Both the position numbers and the translations under genes were made by a program. A stretch of 5,178 nt of DNA from CAYRHS01 sp964424125. GTDB taxonomy: Bacteria; Actinomycetota; Acidimicrobiia; IMCC26256; JAOSJL01. The stretch covers positions 1 to 5,178 of the forward strand of contig CAYRHS010000196.1 in assembly GCA_964424125.1 (NCBI GenBank). The letters are read 5' to 3'. The stretch's first letter is position 1, and each line of letters opens with the position of its first letter. The notes below the pieces were generated by a model. That model made no database searches. It was not told the origin of the DNA and saw nothing but the letters and a program-made list of their open reading frames with translations. Positions 1-3,905 of this stretch are shown one piece after another.

Positions 1-492
1 CAGACGCGCGGCAAGACCAAGACCGCTCGCCGGGTCATCGAGCTCGACGAGACGACGATCAGCGTGCTCGAGGGGTGGCGGGCCTACCAGGCCGCCGAGT
101 TCGCGTCGGTCGGCATCGATCCGGGCGACGCGTGGGTGTTCACCGACGGCGACGGTGAACCGGTGCACCCCCACGCCGTCTACGAGGCGTTCCGGCGCAT
201 CGTGCACAACGCCGGCGTCCCCACGATGCGGTTCCACGACCTCCGCCACACCCACGGCAGCCTGCTCATCCGCGAAGGCGTCCCGGTCAAGGTCGTGTCG
301 GAGCGCCTCGGCCACGCCCACATCGCCCACACGCTCGAGGCCTACCAGCACGTCCTGCCCGGCATGCAGGAAGACGCGGCCCGCACCGCCGAACGGCTCG
401 CCGACCACCCACGGCTCCGCCGCACCCGCGCCGGCGGCGNNNNNNNNNNAACGTCGTGGGAACAGCCGGAGGAAGGCCTCGTGATCCGGTAG
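1..492 (+). CDS. Tyrosine recombinase/integrase, C-terminal catalytic part (5' cut, gap near 3' end)
   Basis: This is a site-specific DNA recombinase of the phage-integrase family, which cuts and rejoins DNA through a covalent 3'-phosphotyrosine. The reading frame is open from base 1, so the N-terminal DNA-binding domain and the first catalytic Arg lie outside the window. Counting residues from base 1, the basic beta-hairpin KTKTARR is at 5-11 and probably supplies the catalytic Lys. The HDLRH box gives His79 and Arg82, LGH gives His105, and Tyr115 in EAYQH is the nucleophile. All visible catalytic residues are intact. The ten-N gap at 440-449 falls in the tail after the catalytic domain. The stop at 490-492 is therefore in frame only if the gap length is real, and the true C-terminus is uncertain. 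The gene points at the 3' end of an initiator tRNA, as expected for an integrase at the end of its own element. Phage, ICE or genomic-island origin cannot be told apart here. Confidence 0.9.
   Translation, partial: QTRGKTKTARRVIELDETTISVLEGWRAYQAAEFASVGIDPGDAWVFTDGDGEPVHPHAVYEAFRRIVHNAGVPTMRFHDLRHTHGSLLIREGVPVKVVSERLGHAHIAHTLEAYQHVLPGMQEDAARTAERLADHPRLRRTRAGGXXXXTSWEQPEEGLVIR
440..449. other. Assembly gap (10 N)
   Basis: Exactly ten Ns interrupt the sequence. A round number of this kind is usually a placeholder put in when two contigs are scaffolded, so the real distance may differ. It lies inside the tail of the integrase and about 100 bases from the tRNA, which is the place where an element/chromosome junction would be expected. 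Confidence 0.97.
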
Positions 493-508
493 AACGATCC
501 GTGAACTG

Positions 509-539
509 CGAAGGCCCAGGTCGCTGACCTGGGCCTTCG
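509..539. terminator. Strong hairpin, shared terminator candidate between integrase and tRNA
   Basis: A perfect inverted repeat pairs 509-521 with 527-539 (GAAGGCCCAGGT against ACCTGGGCCTTC plus an outer C-G pair). The loop is five bases, or three if C522-G526 also pairs. It lies 17 bases after the integrase stop and 10 bases past the 3' end of the minus-strand tRNA, so it could stop transcription from both sides. There is no real T-tract on either strand, which is common for terminators in high-GC actinobacteria. Its function is inferred from structure and position. Confidence 0.7.
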
Positions 540-548
540 TCATTCAGA

Positions 549-625
549 TGGTGGCGGGGGCTGGATTTGAACCAGCGCCCTTCGGGTTATGAGCCCGACG
601 AGCTACCGAACTGCTCCACCCCGCA
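549..625 (-). tRNA. Initiator tRNA-fMet (CAU), CCA encoded
   Basis: The minus strand folds into a complete 77-nt cloverleaf. The D stem is GAGC/GCTC, the anticodon stem is TCGGG/CCCGA with loop CTCATAA (CAT at 591-589), the variable loop has five bases, and the T arm is GCTGG-TTCAAAT-CCAGC. The discriminator is A552 and the CCA is encoded at 551-549. The initiator marks are present: three consecutive G-C pairs at the base of the anticodon stem, purine 11/pyrimidine 24 (A-T) in the D stem, and an unpaired 1-72 position. The mismatch here is U1 with C72, whereas E. coli has C1 with A72; either form marks the initiator by leaving the end unpaired. A TACGGT box at 636-631 could be a -10 element, but no clear -35 goes with it and the start would fall almost at the mature 5' end. 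The strong hairpin at 509-539 lies directly downstream. Confidence 0.96.
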
Positions 626-806
626 GCTCGACCGTACCACTCGCTCCCCGGCGCTCGGCAGTCGGTGGTGGGTCAGTTGAGGGTCGGGCCTCGGCGGCCT
701 CGGCGTCCGTCGGTAGGTCTGCGCAGCAGCAGTCGGCCTTGCCGCACAGGATGATCCTGACGCCGGCGTTCACAAGGCACCCGCAGTCTGCGCAGCGGAT
801 CTCCAC
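603..806 (-). CDS. Possible small Cys-rich protein, 67 aa
   Basis: I do not recognise this as a named family. Read from the GTG at 806, the first 32 residues contain seven cysteines as CxxCxC (C5, C8, C10), ten residues, C21, four residues, then CCC (C26-C28), followed by ADLP. This spacing suggests a small zinc- or metal-binding knuckle. After about residue 36 the sequence becomes Ala/Pro/Thr-rich and codon choice is less GC3-biased, so the conserved part may be only the N-terminal half. The start at 806 is chosen because a promoter-like pair just upstream would begin the transcript within a few bases of it, implying leaderless translation. A longer TTG start at 842 is possible but would lie inside that promoter. 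The frame ends at a TAG inside the 5' part of the tRNA, overlapping it by 23 bases, which is unusual and lowers confidence. It could be a chance ORF. Confidence 0.4.
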   Translation of the reverse strand: MEIRCADCGCLVNAGVRIILCGKADCCCADLPTDAEAAEARPSTDPPPTAERRGASGTVELRGGAVR

Positions 807-813
807 ATGTCGG

Positions 814-842
814 AGTGTATTTTGAGCCGACGAGCCCGCCAA
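814..842 (-). promoter_or_regulatory. Promoter-like -35/-10 pair for the Cys-rich ORF
   Basis: On the minus strand TTGGCG (842-837) and TACACT (819-814) are separated by exactly 17 bases. Each matches four of six positions of the sigma-70/SigA consensus. The local AT-richness (CAAAATACACT) stands out from its GC-rich surroundings. Transcription would start near 808-806, essentially at the GTG of the Cys-rich ORF. It could also contribute a long leader to the tRNA transcript. Prediction from sequence only. Confidence 0.4.
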
Positions 843-890
843 GGTCGGTCAAGTCCCGCGGCCTACGACGGTCAGCACCCCGGCCGGCGT

Positions 891-2225
891 TCAGGAGCCG
901 TCCGCGACGGCGACGAGGGACCAGCGGTCGGGAACGCCCTTCAGCTCGTGCTCGCCGCGGTCGGTGAACTCGATGCCCGACCCGACCACCAGGTCCTTCA
1001 CGGTCCGCGTGGCGAGCACCTCCCCCGGTCCCGCCAGCGCGCCGACCCGGGCGGCGACGTGGACGGCCATCCCGCTGACGTCGTCGCCCCGCATCTCGCA
1101 CTCCCCGCTGTGGAGCCCGATGCGGACCGTCACCCCCAGCGTGGCGCACGCGTCGCGAACGGCACGCGCGCACTCGATCGAGCGTGACGGCCGGTCGAAC
1201 GTGGCGAGGAACCCGTCGCCCGTCGTCTTGACCTCCCGTCCCTCGAAGCGGGTCAGGGCTCCTCGGACCGCGGCGTCGTGGGCGTCGAGCAACGCACGCC
1301 ATCGACGGTCGCCCAGCTCGGCGGCCCGCTCGGTCGAGCCGACGATGTCGCTGAACATCACCGTCGCGAGCACACGGTCCGAGATCCCGCCGGTGACGGT
1401 GCCGGTCAGGAACGCCTCCACCTCACGCGCGATCGACTCGTCGTCGCCGGCGGCAAAGCCATGGTCGATCCCGGCGAGCTCGACGAAGCGCGCGCCGTCG
1501 ATGTGCTCCGCGAGCCAGCGGCCGGCTCGGACGCTCACGACCCGGTCGCCGTGGCGGTGCAGCACGAGCGTCGGGACGTGGACTGCGGGGAGCACGTCGC
1601 GCACGTCGACCTGGAGGAACGCATCGAACATGAGCAGGGCCATGCGGGGGCTCGCACCCTCTCGTTCGAGGCGCGCGTAGAACTCACGGGCCGACGGGTC
1701 ATCGGAGACGCTCGGAACAAACACGTCCGCGGTCGCACCAGTCCCCCAGAACGGAAGTACGAGCTCCTCGCTCGCGGCCCTGTACGCCTCGATCGGCGCG
1801 GCGAGCGGGTAGTCGTCGTCGGCCGAAGCGCGCGCCATCGCGCCGTACAGGACGAGTGCACCGACGCGATCGGGGTGCGTGGCCGCGGTGAGGATCGACG
1901 CCGGCGCGCCTTCGGAGGCCCCGAAGAGCGCCGCGCGCTCGACCCCGGCGTCGTCCATGACCGCGAGCACGTCGACCATGCGGTCGTCGAGCGTGGGAAC
2001 CTCGCTCACCGGATCGGACAGGCCGACGCCGCGGCGGTCGAAGACGAGCAGCCGCGAGAACGACGCCAACCGCTCGAGATGGCGCCGGTAGGGCGGGTGA
2101 TCCCAGAAGAGGTCGAGATGGCTCAAGAACGCCGGCGCGTAGACGAGGTCGAGGTCGCCGTCGCCCAGCCTCCAGTAGGCGACCCGGCCGTCACCCGTGT
2201 CGGCGTAGCGGATCTCCGGTCGCAT
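891..2225 (-). CDS. Alpha/beta hydrolase - class III adenylate cyclase fusion, 444 aa
   Basis: This is a two-domain cytoplasmic protein with no signal peptide or membrane segment. Residues about 1-275 form an alpha/beta hydrolase with nucleophile elbow GASEG (Ser104) and probable partners Asp227 (HGDRVV) and His255 (GIDHGF), so the triad looks complete. Residues about 285-440 form a class III nucleotide cyclase homology domain that would make cAMP from ATP. The metal Asp residues are D293 (FSDIVGST) and D337 (KTTGDG), the adenine-selecting pair is K333 and D382, and the transition-state Arg is R393. The usual transition-state Asn, four residues before that Arg, is His389. Mycobacterial Rv1900c is a known protein with the same domain order. 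The substrate of the hydrolase is unknown, and the domain may act as a sensor for the cyclase. The ATG at 2225 is supported by GGAGGAG at 2241-2235. The gene is divergent from the small membrane protein, across a 70-bp spacer. Confidence 0.92.
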   Translation of the reverse strand: MRPEIRYADTGDGRVAYWRLGDGDLDLVYAPAFLSHLDLFWDHPPYRRHLERLASFSRLLVFDRRGVGLSDPVSEVPTLDDRMVDVLAVMDDAGVERAALFGASEGAPASILTAATHPDRVGALVLYGAMARASADDDYPLAAPIEAYRAASEELVLPFWGTGATADVFVPSVSDDPSAREFYARLEREGASPRMALLMFDAFLQVDVRDVLPAVHVPTLVLHRHGDRVVSVRAGRWLAEHIDGARFVELAGIDHGFAAGDDESIAREVEAFLTGTVTGGISDRVLATVMFSDIVGSTERAAELGDRRWRALLDAHDAAVRGALTRFEGREVKTTGDGFLATFDRPSRSIECARAVRDACATLGVTVRIGLHSGECEMRGDDVSGMAVHVAARVGALAGPGEVLATRTVKDLVVGSGIEFTDRGEHELKGVPDRWSLVAVADGS

Positions 2226-2295
2226 GGCCCGAGTCTCCTCCGCGAGCAGCCCACCCCGCTAGCCTCGGGCGCCGTCGACGACCGGGAGCATCGCC
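2226..2295. promoter_or_regulatory. Divergent intergenic spacer, cyclase and membrane-protein genes
   Basis: These 70 bases must carry the 5' signals of two outward-facing genes. The ribosome sites are visible: GGAGGAG for the minus-strand cyclase (2241-2235) and GGGAG at 2284-2288, seven bases before the plus-strand GTG. A GCTAGC palindrome at 2258-2263 is the only AT-containing core and could supply a TAnnnT-type -10 on the plus strand (TAGCCT, 2260-2265). I find no convincing -35 on either side. Confidence 0.35.
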
Positions 2296-2577
2296 GTGTG
2301 CCTAATCGTGCTGGTCGGTGCGTTCGCGCCACGGATCGGGATCGTCCTGCTCTGGCTGTTCACCAACCAGCTCACCCAGGCGTTCCAGGACTTCTGGGTC
2401 GGTCTCCTCGGCTTCGTGTTCCTGCCCTTCACGACCCTCATCTACGCGATCGTCTACCAACCGGTGGTCGGAGTGGACGGGTTCGGCTGGCTCCTGGTCG
2501 GGATCGGGTTCGTCATCGACGTCGCCAACTGGGTCGGCGGTAGCCGGTCGCGGGATCGGGACCGGAGCGGGAACTGA
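2296..2577 (+). CDS. Small integral membrane protein, 93 aa
   Basis: The protein has three hydrophobic stretches: about residues 2-22 (broken by PR at 12-13), 33-54 and 63-81. A short charged tail rich in Arg and Asp follows (SRSRDRDR), so it is probably a three-pass inner-membrane protein. Aromatic residues at the helix ends (WLF, FWVG, YQP, NWVGG) fit membrane interfaces. I recognise the general look, an MC-L-rich start followed by FLPFTTLIYA and GWLLVGIGFVIDVA, as a short uncharacterised actinobacterial membrane protein, but cannot give a function. The GTG start is preferred because GGGAG lies seven bases upstream and the first helix begins at once after it. It faces away from the cyclase and is followed 72 bases later by a lipoprotein gene on the same strand. 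Confidence 0.85.
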   Translation: MCLIVLVGAFAPRIGIVLLWLFTNQLTQAFQDFWVGLLGFVFLPFTTLIYAIVYQPVVGVDGFGWLLVGIGFVIDVANWVGGSRSRDRDRSGN

Positions 2578-2607
2578 ACGCGGCTCCCTCGGGGTCACCG
2601 CCGGTCG

Positions 2608-2613
2608 TACACT
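2608..2613 (+). promoter_or_regulatory. -10-like TACACT upstream of the lipoprotein gene
   Basis: The hexamer TACACT lies 36 bases before the ATG at 2650, in the 72-bp spacer after the membrane-protein gene. It matches four of six consensus positions, but no recognisable -35 sits 16-18 bases upstream. It would give the lipoprotein gene its own promoter rather than read-through. Weak evidence. Confidence 0.25.
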
Positions 2614-2649
2614 TCCTCGGCCCTGAAAGCCCGACGGGGAGGGTTTGGA

Positions 2650-3240
2650 ATGCGCCGGTGGATCGCGACGGCCTTCGTCGCCCTGGTGGTGTTGGCCGCC
2701 TGTGGGAACGACGACACCGCCGAACCCCAGACAACGCTCGACACGAGCCCGGCCCTCGAGGAGACTACCGCAACGACCGAGGGAACCACCACGACCGCCC
2801 TTGCCGACGAGGAGTATCCGTGCAGCCTGCTCACGCAGGATGAGGTCGAGCAGTTAGCCGGCAATCCGCTCGAGCCCGGGGACGCGACCACCAACAACAT
2901 CACCGAGGATTCGAACAGCTTCCAGGCCGCCCAGTGCGACTGGAGCAGTTTCGAGGGGGAGAACCCGGTCGAGGTGACGCTCGCGGTGAGCGGATCCGAC
3001 GACTTCCCTTCGGGCAGCGTCGAGTGCCCCGAGCTTCCCGGCACGACGTCCCAACTGGACGACATCGGCACACAGGCGTTCTGGGCGTGGAACGACCCCG
3101 GAACGACGCTCAAGGTCGGGTCGCTGCGCGTCTGCACGGCTGATGCGCTCGTCACCGTCGACGTGAGCAGCCCGGGCGACGAAGCGAGCACCCAGCAGGT
3201 TGCCCGTGGGGTCGCCGAGGCCACGCTCGCCGCGCTCTGA
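2650..3240 (+). CDS. Secreted lipoprotein, DUF3558-like, 196 aa
   Basis: This is a predicted surface lipoprotein. Residues 1-17 are a short signal peptide (Arg2-Arg3, then a hydrophobic core) ending in lipobox LAAC with the lipidated Cys at 18. A disordered Thr/Glu-rich linker runs to about residue 53 (EETTATTEGTTTTA). The globular domain begins at PCSLLTQDEVEQLAG (57-71), which resembles the opening of actinobacterial DUF3558-type lipoproteins. It has four more cysteines (58, 96, 126, 162) that could form two disulfides outside the cell. The LLTxxEVxxL start followed by a later CDW is typical of that fold, but the family call is from memory of its pattern. The molecular role is unknown. The ATG is fixed by GGGGAGGG at 2636-2643, six bases upstream, and by the signal peptide. 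Confidence 0.88.
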   Translation: MRRWIATAFVALVVLAACGNDDTAEPQTTLDTSPALEETTATTEGTTTTALADEEYPCSLLTQDEVEQLAGNPLEPGDATTNNITEDSNSFQAAQCDWSSFEGENPVEVTLAVSGSDDFPSGSVECPELPGTTSQLDDIGTQAFWAWNDPGTTLKVGSLRVCTADALVTVDVSSPGDEASTQQVARGVAEATLAAL

Positions 3241-3274
3241 CCAGCCGACCGACCGGGAACATCGCGGCGACGCC

Positions 3275-3291
3275 GCCGGTTCGCGACCGGC
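3275..3291 (+). terminator. Weak hairpin between lipoprotein and VOC genes
   Basis: GCCGGT (3275-3280) pairs with ACCGGC (3286-3291) around a five-base loop, 34 bases after the lipoprotein stop. The stem has only six pairs and there is no T-tract. A six-pair GC hairpin is easily found by chance in this DNA, so it is only a possible terminator. Confidence 0.2.
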
Positions 3292-3314
3292 AGACAGACC
3301 CGGAGGGAGCGAGC

Positions 3315-3770
3315 ATGCGCGTGCGCGAGCTCGGACACGTCGTTCTCTACGTGCGTGACCTGTACCGGTCGCGGCACTTCTACCGCGACGTCCTCGGCTT
3401 CCCCGAGATCGAGCCGCCCGCGGGCGAGTTGGGGTTCCCCGCGGCCGCGTTCACAACCGGGCGCACCCACCACGAGCTGCTGCTGATCGAGGTCGGCCCC
3501 GGCGCCGCCTCGCTCCCCCCGGGGCGGCGGGTCGGCCTCTACCACCTCGGCCTGAAGATCGGCGAGCGCGACGAGGACCTGCGCGCCGCGCTCGCCGAGC
3601 TCGAGGCCGCCGGCGTCCCGCTCACGGGGACCGCCGACCACACCGTGACGCACAGCCTCTACCTGCGCGATCCGGACGGCAACGAGATCGAGCTCTACGT
3701 CGACGTGCGCGACGACTGGCGCGACGACCCCGCGCTGGTGCTGGCGCCGACGCGTCCGCTGCAGCTCTGA
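3315..3770 (+). CDS. VOC superfamily metalloenzyme (glyoxalase / extradiol dioxygenase fold), 151 aa
   Basis: This is a cytoplasmic single-chain vicinal-oxygen-chelate protein made of two beta-alpha-beta-beta-beta modules, about residues 4-60 and 73-130, with a short C-terminal extension. The module signatures are clear: LGHVVLYVRDL with FYRDVLGF in the first, and YHLGLKI then LYLRDPDGNEIELYVD in the second. Metal ligands can be assigned as His8, Glu54, His77 and Glu126, the same H/E/H/E order as glyoxalase I. The second-module ending resembles small CatE-like extradiol dioxygenases, so the reaction (glyoxalase, dioxygenase or antibiotic-thiol transferase) cannot be decided. The start is supported by GGAGGGAG (3302-3309), five bases before the ATG. 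No neighbouring aromatic-degradation or thiol gene is present to suggest a substrate. Confidence 0.92.
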   Translation: MRVRELGHVVLYVRDLYRSRHFYRDVLGFPEIEPPAGELGFPAAAFTTGRTHHELLLIEVGPGAASLPPGRRVGLYHLGLKIGERDEDLRAALAELEAAGVPLTGTADHTVTHSLYLRDPDGNEIELYVDVRDDWRDDPALVLAPTRPLQL

Positions 3771-3869
3771 GCAGACACGCCCCGGCCCGAAACAGGCCCT
3801 TGGCCTCTGTGCGCCGAGTGCGTGATCTCCGAGGCTCGGGGCGTGGGGGCGTCCGCACGCAATCTCTGT

Positions 3870-3905
3870 GAGCACCCGAGGCCTCCGAGGTCCCGCCGGG
3901 TGCTC
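3870..3905 (+). promoter_or_regulatory. Stem-loop covering the start of the beta-helix lipoprotein gene
   Basis: GAGCACCCG (3870-3878) is perfectly complementary to CGGGTGCTC (3897-3905). The second arm contains the GTG start codon (3900-3902) of the next gene. The 18-base loop holds the likely ribosome site GAGG (3887-3890), which can itself pair inside the loop (GGCCT with AGG-CC, T bulged). In mRNA this would hide both start signals. It could instead be a terminator for the VOC gene, though no T-tract follows. Chance pairing is also possible in DNA this GC-rich, but a perfect 9-bp stem at the start codon is notable. Confidence 0.35.

Noticed and set aside
673..1302. Minus-strand Arg-rich open frame of 209 codons overlapping the cyclase end
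   Set aside because: It is the out-of-frame reading of the cyclase domain and Cys-rich region, extremely Arg-rich with no motif.
1278..2543. Plus-strand open frame of 421 codons opposite the cyclase fusion and running into the membrane-protein gene
   Set aside because: It is antisense to a protein with intact hydrolase and cyclase motifs, and its composition (Arg/Glu/Val/Asp-rich) is typical of a GC shadow.
3794..3806. Short hairpin AGGCC-CTT-GGCCT after the VOC gene, considered as a terminator
   Set aside because: Only five pairs, a three-base loop and no T-tract; this is common by chance in such GC-rich DNA.
3841..3860. Inverted repeat GCGTG/CACGC before the beta-helix gene, considered as an operator
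   Set aside because: Only five pairs with a ten-base spacer. There is no second copy and no regulator gene nearby.
2595..3875. Minus-strand open frame of 426 codons across the lipoprotein and VOC genes
   Set aside because: It spans two clear plus-strand genes and their spacer, and shows no domain. The plus-strand genes have ribosome sites and recognisable motifs.
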